Position numbers and translations under genes: made by a program. The notes beneath the pieces were generated by a model that ran no database searches, had not been told where the DNA came from, and worked only from the letters and a program-made list of their open reading frames with translations. Below are positions 42,199 through 50,261 of a stretch of 64,000 nucleotides of DNA, one piece after another; positions within the stretch are counted from its first letter, which is position 1, and the number at the start of each line of letters is the position of its first letter. The DNA comes from Brevundimonas diminuta. Its GTDB lineage: Bacteria > Pseudomonadota > Alphaproteobacteria > Caulobacterales > Caulobacteraceae. Location: NCBI RefSeq assembly GCF_022654015.1, contig NZ_CP073063.1, forward strand, positions 1,302,001-1,366,000. Reading direction: 5' to 3'.

Positions 42199-42213
42199 CT
42201 AAGGTCCGTTTAA
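42199..42213 (-). promoter_or_regulatory. CtrA-like box upstream of sciP
   Basis: On the minus strand TTAAACGGACCTTAG matches the CtrA consensus TTAA-N7-TTAA except for the last base. It lies 55 bp before the sciP ATG. Two GANTC methylation sites (GACTC at 42257 and GATTC at 42283) lie in the same gap. Direct CtrA control of sciP is known in Caulobacter. Confidence 0.65.
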
Positions 42214-42316
42214 GCGTCGTGGTGAAGGAACGGATAACTTCCGCCCCTCCCTGAACGACTCTGTAAACCTTGCTTGCGCGACGATTCATCGAGACTAACG
42301 CTTACTTACTCGCCGA

Positions 42317-44074
42317 TCAGCGTTTGATGTTGATCAGCTCGGCCAGCATTTCATCGGCCGTGGTGATGATTTTGGACGAGGCGGAATAGGCGCGCTGGGT
42401 GGTGATCAGACCGGTGAACTCGGCCGACAGATCGACGGTCGAGGACTCCAACTGCTTGGCCGCGATCTCGCCCGCGCCGCCCGTTCCCGCCGCCTTCAGG
42501 TTGAAGGTGCCAGACTGAAGGCTGACGGCGTAGGCGTTGCCGGACACTTCACGCAGGCTGTCGGGGCTGGGGAAGGTGGCGACCGCGACCTGGGCGATGC
42601 GGCGCATGACGCCGTTGTCGAAGATGGCGGTGACGAAGCCGCCCTCGTCGATCTTGATTTCGCTCAGATTGCCGAACGCCGTGCCGTTGGTGACCGTCGA
42701 CTGGACGACCGAGGCCGTGTTCAGTTGGCTGAGGCCGCCAGCTGACGTGTTGAGGTCCAGCGTGACGGCTTGGGCGGCGATGCCTAGACCGTCGGCCCAG
42801 GCGACCTGGCCGGCCGGCATGGTCAAGTTGGCGGGGTCGGACTTGCCGAAGTCCAGCGTCGCCATGGTCGGGTCGTCGAACAGGCCCGTGCCAGCCGGCC
42901 AGGCCTTCATTGTGTCGACGTCCAGACGACCCGACGGCGTGAAGGCGATCTTGCCGGTCTTGATCTGGCCGTTGGCGTAGGGTGCCCCCGCGATGACGTC
43001 GCTGGCCGGCACGGACACGATTTCCGCGTACCAGATGTTCGGCTCGTCGCTCTTCAGGAAGCGGAGTTCCAGATTGCGCTGGCCGCCCTTGGAGTCCGAA
43101 ACCGGGATGTTCATCTTGAAGTCGGGCTTCACGCCGACGGGGTTGTCGTCGTCGGCGTTGTACATCGCCATGGAGTTGACCGACGGGTCGTACTTCGTCT
43201 TGGCGACGTTTTCGTTGCCCAGGCCGACGTCCGAGAGGTTGATCGTATAGGCGGGGCCGCTGGCCGGCGTGAACTGGATCTGGGTCGGCGGCGTGCCGAT
43301 CGCGGTCGCCGAGCCGGCGTTCGCGCCGTTGATCGTCAGGCTGGTGATGGCGCCGGTGGTCGGGTCGAAGGTCGCCGAGGCGTCGATCTTCTGCGAACCG
43401 GACTTGATCACCAGATCGTGGCTGTTGGCGCCGGTGCGGGTGTAGCGGACCGACACGTCGTGGGTCACGGCCGGCGTCGCCGTATCGGACACGCCCTTGT
43501 AGGACTGGCCGCTGGCGGCCGAAGACGATTCCTGGCTCGAACGCAGGTTGGCGTTGATCTGGACGCGAGTGGTCGGTTCGGCGGTGCCGCCCACCGATCC
43601 GATGTTGATCGAGCGCAGGCGCGACAGGTCGGAGGGATCGGTCGAGATCTCGCCGTTGGAGTCCACCGGCCAGCCTTGAAGATACAGGCCAGCGCTGTTC
43701 TTCAGATAGCCCTGCTTGTCGACGGTGAAGGCGCCGGCGCGGGTGAACAGGCGGGTATCGGTCGCGCCGACGTTTTCGGCCTGCGTCGTCGTGACGAAGA
43801 AGCCCTGACCGTTGACGGCGAGGTCGGTGCTGGAGGTCGTGCGCTGAAGCTGACCTTCCTGGCTGACATAGGAGCGGGTGTTGGTGGTGACGCCGCCGGC
43901 CGAATAGCTGCCGCCCGATGCGGTCTGGCTGTTGACCAGGGTCTGGAACTCGCTGGCCGTGCGCTTGTAGCCGACGGTGTTCACGTTGGCGATGTTCTGG
44001 GAGATCGCCGCCAGGGCGGCGGAGTTGGCGGCCAGGCCGGACACGCCGGCCAGCATTGCACTGTTGAGGCTCAT
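42317..44074 (-). CDS. flgE: Flagellar hook protein FlgE
   Basis: A 585-residue protein. The N-terminal rod motif reads MSLNSAMLAGVSGLAANSAALAAISQNIANVNTVGYKRTASEFQTLV; the middle holds the hook domains; the C-terminal helix reads LESSTVDLSAEFTGLITTQRAYSASSKIITTADEMLAELINIKR. It is a filament-forming axial protein exported by the flagellar type III system and forms the hook. It is the third gene of fliK-flgD-flgE, with 47 bp after flgD. No strong terminator follows before the sciP promoter region. Confidence 0.96.
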   Translation of the reverse strand: MSLNSAMLAGVSGLAANSAALAAISQNIANVNTVGYKRTASEFQTLVNSQTASGGSYSAGGVTTNTRSYVSQEGQLQRTTSSTDLAVNGQGFFVTTTQAENVGATDTRLFTRAGAFTVDKQGYLKNSAGLYLQGWPVDSNGEISTDPSDLSRLRSINIGSVGGTAEPTTRVQINANLRSSQESSSAASGQSYKGVSDTATPAVTHDVSVRYTRTGANSHDLVIKSGSQKIDASATFDPTTGAITSLTINGANAGSATAIGTPPTQIQFTPASGPAYTINLSDVGLGNENVAKTKYDPSVNSMAMYNADDDNPVGVKPDFKMNIPVSDSKGGQRNLELRFLKSDEPNIWYAEIVSVPASDVIAGAPYANGQIKTGKIAFTPSGRLDVDTMKAWPAGTGLFDDPTMATLDFGKSDPANLTMPAGQVAWADGLGIAAQAVTLDLNTSAGGLSQLNTASVVQSTVTNGTAFGNLSEIKIDEGGFVTAIFDNGVMRRIAQVAVATFPSPDSLREVSGNAYAVSLQSGTFNLKAAGTGGAGEIAAKQLESSTVDLSAEFTGLITTQRAYSASSKIITTADEMLAELINIKR

Positions 44075-44121
44075 GAAGAACGCACCTTAAATAGAGGTCA
44101 TCGGGAAGGCGGCGGATCGCA

Positions 44122-44850
44122 TCATGCGGCCGCCTCCTCGGTGGGGACGTTCGGATTCTCCGTATCGTCGGTATCGTTGGCCGCCTGGGCCTTGATCTCG
44201 TTCAGCGAGATCACGGTCGAAAGCGGAAGGATAGAGTCGCCGATCACCAAGTACGGCGCGCCGTTGTACATCTCGACGCCGGTGACCCGGCCCTGGATCA
44301 GGGCCTGGGCGTCGACCTTGGCGCCGGTCGCGTCGGTGGCGGCGACCTTCAGCGTATAGACGCCGCCGTCTTCGGCCGTGCCGCCGTCCTTCAGCTTGCC
44401 GTCCCAGGAGAAGGTGTGCAGGCCGGACGTCTTGTCGGGCGCGGCGCCCTCCCAGACGACGACGCCCTTGCTGTCGACGACCTGCAAGGTGGCCTTGTCC
44501 GCGTCGGCGCCCAGTTCGTAGGCCCAGCTGGCCGTGCCATCGTTAAACTCGGTGGCGGTCCAGGCGGCGGTGACGCTCTTGCCGATGTAGTTGGCGGCGT
44601 TGTCCAGACCGCCGCCGGCCTGGGCGGCCAGCAGGCTGGTCAGCAGGTCGTTCGTCAGCAGTTGCTGCTCCACGCCGGCCATCTGGGTCAGTTGAGCGGT
44701 GAATTGGTTGGAATCCAGCGGCGACAGCGGATCCTGATTCTTCATCTGCGTGGTCAGCAGGGTCAGGAAGGTCTCGAAGTTCGAGGCCAGGGCCTTGGTG
44801 CCGCCGGTGACCCGGCCGGCTGCTGCGCTTGTGGTGACGGCGTCGACCAT
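44122..44850 (-). CDS. flgD: Flagellar hook cap protein FlgD
   Basis: A 242-residue protein. The N-terminus reads ALASNFETFLTLLTTQMKNQDPLSPLDSNQFTAQLTQMAGVEQQLLTNDLL, the FlgD signature. The central part carries a FlgD Ig-like domain (VWEGAAPDKTSGLHTFSWDGKLKDGGTAEDGGVYTLKV), then a Tudor-like segment. It caps the growing hook and guides FlgE assembly. It lies 4 bp after fliK and 47 bp before flgE, in one operon. Confidence 0.95.
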   Translation of the reverse strand: MVDAVTTSAAAGRVTGGTKALASNFETFLTLLTTQMKNQDPLSPLDSNQFTAQLTQMAGVEQQLLTNDLLTSLLAAQAGGGLDNAANYIGKSVTAAWTATEFNDGTASWAYELGADADKATLQVVDSKGVVVWEGAAPDKTSGLHTFSWDGKLKDGGTAEDGGVYTLKVAATDATGAKVDAQALIQGRVTGVEMYNGAPYLVIGDSILPLSTVISLNEIKAQAANDTDDTENPNVPTEEAAA

Positions 44851-44854
44851 GGGG

Positions 44855-46726
44855 TCAGACCTTCAGATCGACGCGGTCAGGCGTCAGGGAATGATTGATC
44901 CAGGCGCCGGGCGCCGGGACGATGGGCATGTCGGCCTGGGCCGCAAGGCGAGAGCCGCCGGCGAACAGGGCGTTGCGCTGCTGCTGGCGCTCGAAGGCGC
45001 CGCCGCCGGCAGATGGATCGCGCTGCGAGAAGTCGAGCGCGTCGCCTGCAACCTGGAAGCCCGCCTCCTGAAGCTGGCGACGCAGTTCGTCGGCGCGACC
45101 CTTCAGATCGGCGGCGGCGGCGGGATTGTCGAAGGCCAGGCGAGCGGACAGCTGGCCGTCCTTGCCGATCTCAAGGCTGACATCGACGCGGCCCAGATCT
45201 TCGGGCGTCAGCACCATGTCGAACCGGGTCGAACGGCCGTCCAGTTTGCGAGCGATATGTGCGGCGAGCTGAGCGGTGGTCTCGACGGTGGCGCGCGACA
45301 GGGTGGACGCACCCTGAGCATGGCTGGACGCGGCGGCCTGTTGAGCAGGCTGAGCATCGGTCGGCGCGGGGCTTGCGGTCGTGGCTTCGGGCGACGCTGG
45401 ATCCGACGTGGCGACGGCGGTAATGACGGGCTCGGCTGTCTTGGCGGATGAGGGCGTCGGTTTGGCGACGACTTCGATCGCGGCGTCGGAAGGGGTGGCG
45501 TCTTCGACCATAGCGTTCTGAACCGCAGGAACGGCGGTGTCGCCCGTTCGGTCCGTCACCGCATGGAGGTTGCCGCGCAAGGGCGTGGCGGGTTGAAGCG
45601 CGGTCGGCGACGACTTCGGCGTGTCGGACGGAGCCGCCGCCTCTGCCAACTGATCGGGCGTGTCGGCCGTTTCGGCTGTCACAGACGACGCCGTGTCGGT
45701 TATCGCAGCGACGACGTCGGCGGGGACAATGATCGAGGGCTTGGGCATCGTCGACGTGACGGCGATCTGGACTTGGGCGGTCGGGATTTGAGCGGCCGCA
45801 AGGGATTGAGTGATAGGCGACGGTGCGGCCGGTTTGTCGGTGTTAGCGACAGCGGTCTGGATCGTGCCGGTCGCACTTTCGGACGTGGCAGGCGCCGGCG
45901 TCGCTGCGTCGGTCGGACGAGGCGCTGCGTCGCTCTTGACCGTAACGGCAGGCTTGGGCGCGACTGTCGGCTTCGGACCGTCGGTCGTCGTCGGCTGAAC
46001 GGGCGTGACCGAGGCCTCGGCGGCCTCGACTTCAGCCGGCTTCGCCGCGGCGGGAGAAGAGGTCGACGCTTCGGTCGTCAGGATTTCGGAGATTTCCGAA
46101 AGGACTGCTTGAGCGGTCGCGGCCGCCAACGCGGGCTTCGCTTCAAGGTCCTGGTTGGCAGGCGCCGACGCAGGCTTGGCCGCCGTATCAGTTGCAGAGC
46201 GGGGAGCCGTGGGGACCGTCGTCGTCATCGCTTCGTGGGCAACGAATGCGACTGACGCAACACTTTTGGGAGCTTGTGGATCGACAGGGCTTTCCGTCGC
46301 GTCCTCGGAAACGGCCGGCGTCGGTTGCGCGGCTGTGAACGGCGTTGCGGCGACGAGGCCTGGGGTATCGTCGTCCTTCGCGGCCGTGTCCGTGCCGATC
46401 TGCTGTTCGTCGGAAAATACGACCTGCGTTTCGGAGTCTGCGCTCTCGCCCGTGGTCGCAGGAATGGTGTCGGTCGTCGCGGTCGGCGTGTCGGCGTCCA
46501 GCTCGGCCGTCATCGGCTGGGCCATGATGACACCCAGCGACCGAGCGCCCGTCAGACGGTCGGGCGTCGTTCGTTCGACCGGCGCGCCGTGGACGCCCGC
46601 GTTCAGCGCGTCGGCGATCTTGCTGGAGAACAGACCCGCATCGACGGCCTCTGCGCCCGGGGCGGCAGCCGACGGTCCGGTCGAAACCGGAGCAGCAGGC
46701 GCGAACAGGGCGGAAGCGGTGGACAT
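44855..46726 (-). CDS. fliK: Flagellar hook-length control protein FliK
   Basis: A 623-residue protein from the ATG at 46724-46726 (MSTASALFAPAAPVSTG). A long low-complexity Ala/Thr/Pro/Val N-terminal region (to about 500) acts as the ruler. The C-terminal Flg_hook domain holds AHIARKLDGRSTRFDMVLTPEDLGRVDVSLEIGKDGQLSARLAFDNPAAAADLKGRADELRRQLQEAGF, the conserved LxPxxLGxVxVxL pattern. It measures hook length and switches export from hook to filament proteins. It is the first gene after the leftward sigma-54 promoter (46796-46810). Confidence 0.9.
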   Translation of the reverse strand: MSTASALFAPAAPVSTGPSAAAPGAEAVDAGLFSSKIADALNAGVHGAPVERTTPDRLTGARSLGVIMAQPMTAELDADTPTATTDTIPATTGESADSETQVVFSDEQQIGTDTAAKDDDTPGLVAATPFTAAQPTPAVSEDATESPVDPQAPKSVASVAFVAHEAMTTTVPTAPRSATDTAAKPASAPANQDLEAKPALAAATAQAVLSEISEILTTEASTSSPAAAKPAEVEAAEASVTPVQPTTTDGPKPTVAPKPAVTVKSDAAPRPTDAATPAPATSESATGTIQTAVANTDKPAAPSPITQSLAAAQIPTAQVQIAVTSTMPKPSIIVPADVVAAITDTASSVTAETADTPDQLAEAAAPSDTPKSSPTALQPATPLRGNLHAVTDRTGDTAVPAVQNAMVEDATPSDAAIEVVAKPTPSSAKTAEPVITAVATSDPASPEATTASPAPTDAQPAQQAAASSHAQGASTLSRATVETTAQLAAHIARKLDGRSTRFDMVLTPEDLGRVDVSLEIGKDGQLSARLAFDNPAAAADLKGRADELRRQLQEAGFQVAGDALDFSQRDPSAGGGAFERQQQRNALFAGGSRLAAQADMPIVPAPGAWINHSLTPDRVDLKV

Positions 46727-46795
46727 GGAAGCGCAGCGGCTTTCGTAAGGAGCGACGACGGCGCCTGCTGCGCCCAAGAGTTCGCCACCCTCGAC

Positions 46796-46810
46796 GCAAG
46801 GGTCGGGCCA
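46796..46810 (-). promoter_or_regulatory. Sigma-54 promoter of fliK-flgD-flgE
   Basis: Read on the minus strand, TGGCCCGACCCTTGC fits the consensus TGGCACG-N4-TTGC with one mismatch. It ends 70 bp before the fliK ATG. Class III flagellar genes of Caulobacter use sigma-54, so the match agrees with the operon content. Confidence 0.8.
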
Positions 46811-46957
46811 AGAAAATAATTCAGCAAAAACAATGCGAAACCTGGCCTTGAGGGCTGAGGCGCCGAAGGGCGGCGGTCGTTATTGCCGCGCTCTCGCCAC
46901 TTTTTGCCCGGCGTCGCGCGGTGCCGATCATCAACCCGCGGGTTGCCGGCATCCGAT
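46811..46957. promoter_or_regulatory. Shared control region between two divergent sigma-54 flagellar promoters
   Basis: The 388-bp gap 46727-47114 holds no gene. Between the two sigma-54 promoters an imperfect inverted repeat, CGGC-N10-GCCG (46871-46888), lies almost midway, with TTTTTGCCCGG at 46901-46911 and a perfect 12-bp palindrome AACCCGCGGGTT at 46933-46944. An A/T-rich stretch at 46811-46837 could bind IHF. These are candidate sites for the FlbD-type activator, judged by position only. Confidence 0.5.
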
Positions 46958-46972
46958 TGGCCCGACCTTTGC
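46958..46972 (+). promoter_or_regulatory. Sigma-54 promoter of flgK-flgL
   Basis: TGGCCCGACCTTTGC fits TGGCACG-N4-TTGC with one mismatch and is identical to the leftward promoter except for one spacer base. The ATG of flgK is 142 bp downstream, so the leader should be about 130 nt. Confidence 0.8.
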
Positions 46973-47114
46973 GCGTCTCTCCCATCATGACGGCCGCCCG
47001 ATCAACGATCCTGTGTAAAAACAACGCTTTGTGCGAGCGGGCGTGGCGCGTGGCTGGGCAAGAACTGCGCGTCGCGATGCAGCGGTTGCCGGGTAGGGCG
47101 GGGGAGACGCGTCA

Positions 47115-49232
47115 ATGTCGCTGAACTCGATCATGAACATTGCGACGTCGGGGCTGAAGACCGCCCAGTCGCAGTTGCGTGTCACCGCCGACAATATCGC
47201 CAACGTCGATACGCCCGGATACATCCGCAAGGTCGCCGATCAGTCGGCTGCGGTCACCAATGGCTATGGTTCGGGTGTAGACGTCACGCGGGTGCGGCTG
47301 GCGACAGACCGGTTCCTGCAGGCCGCCAGCCTCAGCGCCGGGTCGGACGCCGCGCGCCAGACCGTGCGCTATGAACTGTACGACCAGATCCAGAACCAGT
47401 TCGGCGATCCCAGCAGCGACACCAACTTCTTCGCTCAGGTCGACAAGCTGTTCGCCACCTATGCGACCCTGGCCGAAAGCCCCACGTCCTCGGCCGGGCG
47501 TCAGGACACGATCTACAAGACCCAGGCGATCTTCAATGAGGCCGCCGGCATCGCGTCGCAGATCCAGTCGGCGCGTCAGGAGGCGGACGGCCGGTTGCTG
47601 AGCGCGATCGAAACGGTCAATCCGCTGCTGGAACAGATCGCCAAGCTGAACAAGACCATCGCCGCCGGCACGGTGACGAACGAGGATGTGACCGGCGCCC
47701 AGAACGCCCAGCTGGGCCTGATCAACGAACTGTCCAAATATATGGATGTGAAGGTCGAGGCCCGCTCCAACGGCGGCGTGACGCTGCGCACCAACGCAGG
47801 GACCATCCTGGTGGGCGAGGGGGCAGCGACGCTGTCGTACCAGGCGGCCGGCACCGTGGACGCCATGACGGCCTTCTCCGACATCATGATCACCGAACCC
47901 AGCGGCACGCGCTGGCCGCTGCTGGACGGCGTGTCGTCCGGTCAGATCCGGGGTCTGGTCGAGATGCGCGATGTCGATGCGCCTGCTGCCGCCGCGCGCC
48001 TGGGTGAGTTGACGGCCAAGCTCGCGGACGAGCTGAACCGCGCCCACAACGCCAACAGCAGCGTTCCCGCGCCGACAACCCTGGCGGGGCGCAACACCGG
48101 GCAGTCGCTGGAGAACGCTTTGAGCGGCTTCACCGGCACCACCACCATCTCGGCAGTCAATGCGTCCGGCGTGGTGCAGGCGTCGGCGCGGATCGTCTTT
48201 TCCGGCGGCACGATGACAATCAATGGCGCCGCCGCCGATCCGACCACCTTCCTCAGCGTGCTGAACGCCCAACTGGGCGGCGCGGCTACGGCGAGTTTCT
48301 CGGATGGCCAACTGCGCCTGGACGGGGCGGGTGGAAACGGCGTGGCCATCGCCGACGATGCGACCTCGCCCAGCGCCAAGGGCGGGCGCGGATTTTCGCA
48401 CTGGTTTGGCCTCAACGACCTGGTGACCACGACCACGCCGACATTCTACGAGACGGGCCTGACCCTGACGTCACAGCACGGGTTCGATCCGGGCGAGAGC
48501 CTGACCTTGCGCTTTGCCGGTCCGTCCGGGGCGCGTCTTCGTGACATCACCGTGTCCGTACCCGCCGGGGCGGGCACGATGGGCGAGATGCTGGGCGCGC
48601 TGAACGATCCCATCACCGGCGTCGGCCGCTATGGCGCCTTCAGCCTGGATGCGGCGGGCAAGCTGTCCTTTAAGACCTACGACCCGTCTGCGATGTCGAT
48701 GAACGTCGTGAAGGACAATACGACCCAGGATCCGTCCGGCGTTTCGATGTCGCAACTGTTCGGCCTGGGCGCGACGGGATCGACGCGGGCGGGCGCCTAT
48801 ACGGTGCGCAGCGATATTCAGCAGGACCCCGGCAAGCTGGCCCTGGCGCAACTGAACCTGTCGGCCGCGGCGGGGACGCCAGCGCTGAGCAAGAACGATG
48901 GGCGCGGCGGCCTGGCGCTGGGGGATGTGGGCAAGAAGAACGTCGCCTTCGCCGCAGCCGGCGGCAACGCCGGCGGGACCAAGACCCTGTCGTCCTATGC
49001 GGCGGACTTCGCAGGTGAGATCGGCGGCAAGGCCTCGGCCGCCAGAACCCGCAGCGAAACGGCAAGCGCCCTGGCCAAGGAGGCGGACAGCCGCCGGACA
49101 TCGGCCGAAGGCGTGAACATGGACGAGGAACTGGTCAACATGACCACCTTCCAGCAAGCCTATAACGCCTCTGCGCGCCTGATCCAGGCGAGCAAGGACA
49201 TGTACGACGTACTGATCGGAATCCTGCAATGA
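47115..49232 (+). CDS. flgK: Flagellar hook-associated protein FlgK (HAP1)
   Basis: A 705-residue protein. The N-terminal rod motif reads MSLNSIMNIATSGLKTAQSQLRVTADNIANVDTPGYIRKVADQSA, and the C-terminal helix reads GVNMDEELVNMTTFQQAYNASARLIQASKDMYDVLIGIL, both diagnostic. The central region is long and low in known motifs. It joins the hook to the filament. The ATG follows GGGGGAGACGCGTCA, a good Shine-Dalgarno. It overlaps flgL by 4 bp (ATGA) and is driven by the sigma-54 promoter upstream. Confidence 0.96.
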   Translation: MSLNSIMNIATSGLKTAQSQLRVTADNIANVDTPGYIRKVADQSAAVTNGYGSGVDVTRVRLATDRFLQAASLSAGSDAARQTVRYELYDQIQNQFGDPSSDTNFFAQVDKLFATYATLAESPTSSAGRQDTIYKTQAIFNEAAGIASQIQSARQEADGRLLSAIETVNPLLEQIAKLNKTIAAGTVTNEDVTGAQNAQLGLINELSKYMDVKVEARSNGGVTLRTNAGTILVGEGAATLSYQAAGTVDAMTAFSDIMITEPSGTRWPLLDGVSSGQIRGLVEMRDVDAPAAAARLGELTAKLADELNRAHNANSSVPAPTTLAGRNTGQSLENALSGFTGTTTISAVNASGVVQASARIVFSGGTMTINGAAADPTTFLSVLNAQLGGAATASFSDGQLRLDGAGGNGVAIADDATSPSAKGGRGFSHWFGLNDLVTTTTPTFYETGLTLTSQHGFDPGESLTLRFAGPSGARLRDITVSVPAGAGTMGEMLGALNDPITGVGRYGAFSLDAAGKLSFKTYDPSAMSMNVVKDNTTQDPSGVSMSQLFGLGATGSTRAGAYTVRSDIQQDPGKLALAQLNLSAAAGTPALSKNDGRGGLALGDVGKKNVAFAAAGGNAGGTKTLSSYAADFAGEIGGKASAARTRSETASALAKEADSRRTSAEGVNMDEELVNMTTFQQAYNASARLIQASKDMYDVLIGILQ

Positions 49233-50194
49233 CGCGCGTCGCGACCCACGGGAACTACCAGTCGGCCTTGCTCAGCCTGATGAACGCGCAGGGCCGCGCG
49301 CAGCAGGCGCAGGAGCGGATCGATAGCGAGAAGATCGCCACCGACATGTCCGGCTATGGCCGAGGCGCCGAGCAACTGACCAGCCTGACGTCGACACAGG
49401 CGCGGCTGGAAGGCTTCATCTCCACCGGCGAGGCCGTGAAGGCGCGGCTGAGCGCCCAGGATCTTGCCATGAGCCGAATCTACGAAGGCGGTAATGCGGC
49501 GCGCGAGGCCATTGCAAACAGCCTGGCGGCCGGGCGGATCGACAATCTGATGGTCGAACTCGGTCTGAACTATCAGACGGTGCAGGGTGGACTGAATTCG
49601 GAACACCAGGGCTCCTATCTGTTTGCGGGCGGCCAAAGCGACATCGCTCCCGCCACGGCTGCAACCATGGCCGATTTGACGGCGGCGCCGTCCACCGCCG
49701 CGACCTTCGCCAACGACACCCTGAAGCAGAAGTCGCGCATCGACGAGAAGACCACGGTCGAGACCGGGTTTTTGGCCAGCGAGATCGGCGGGCCGCTGAC
49801 CGAGGTGTTCCGCAACATTCAGGCCTTCCAGAACGGCACTGCGGTGACCGTCGGCGGCGTGACTTATACGCCGGCTGGCGCGGGCACGCTGACGGGACAG
49901 CCCGACGCCAACGTCACCGCGTTTTTGAAGGCGCAGATGGGCGAACTGGACAAGGCGAATGCGGGCCTGACGAACCAGACGGCCAAGAACGGTCTGATCC
50001 AGAACCACGTTGAGACGGCGCTGGACGCCCAAGAAAACCAGAAGACCGCCCTGCAGAAGATGATGCAGGACAAGTCCGGTTATGATCCGGCACGGGCGAT
50101 TACCGACCTGCAGATGGCGCAGGTGGCGATCGAGGCTTCTGCCCAGATCATCAACTCGCTGAAAAGCACGTCGCTGCTCAATCTGCTGCGTTAA
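49229..50194 (+). CDS. flgL: Flagellar hook-associated protein FlgL (HAP3)
   Basis: A 321-residue flagellin-like protein. The N-terminal helix reads MTRVATHGNYQSALLSLMNAQGRAQQAQERIDSEKIATDMSGYGRGAEQLTSLTS, with flagellin_N features. The C-terminal helix reads ALQKMMQDKSGYDPARAITDLQMAQVAIEASAQIINSLKSTSLLNLLR. It forms the second junction between hook and filament. It overlaps flgK by 4 bp. A weak A-rich inverted repeat lies after the stop, and no clear terminator was found before the LexA box at 50246. Confidence 0.94.
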   Translation: MTRVATHGNYQSALLSLMNAQGRAQQAQERIDSEKIATDMSGYGRGAEQLTSLTSTQARLEGFISTGEAVKARLSAQDLAMSRIYEGGNAAREAIANSLAAGRIDNLMVELGLNYQTVQGGLNSEHQGSYLFAGGQSDIAPATAATMADLTAAPSTAATFANDTLKQKSRIDEKTTVETGFLASEIGGPLTEVFRNIQAFQNGTAVTVGGVTYTPAGAGTLTGQPDANVTAFLKAQMGELDKANAGLTNQTAKNGLIQNHVETALDAQENQKTALQKMMQDKSGYDPARAITDLQMAQVAIEASAQIINSLKSTSLLNLLR

Positions 50195-50245
50195 GTCATC
50201 GTTTCAAAAAAAGAAAACGGTAACGCTGGACCAAACATCGTTATG

Positions 50246-50260
50246 GAACGTATCAAGAAC
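50246..50260 (+). promoter_or_regulatory. LexA box immediately before the radical-SAM gene
   Basis: GAACGTATCAAGAAC is a perfect GAAC-N7-GAAC, the reverse complement of the alphaproteobacterial LexA operator GTTC-N7-GTTC. It ends one base before the ATG of the radical-SAM gene at 50262. This position would block transcription start or early elongation. Confidence 0.8.
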
Positions 50261-50261
50261 G

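Noticed and set aside
50195..50220. Terminator after flgL
   Set aside because: The A-rich inverted repeat CGTTTC-N7-GAAAACG is short and imperfect, with no T run.
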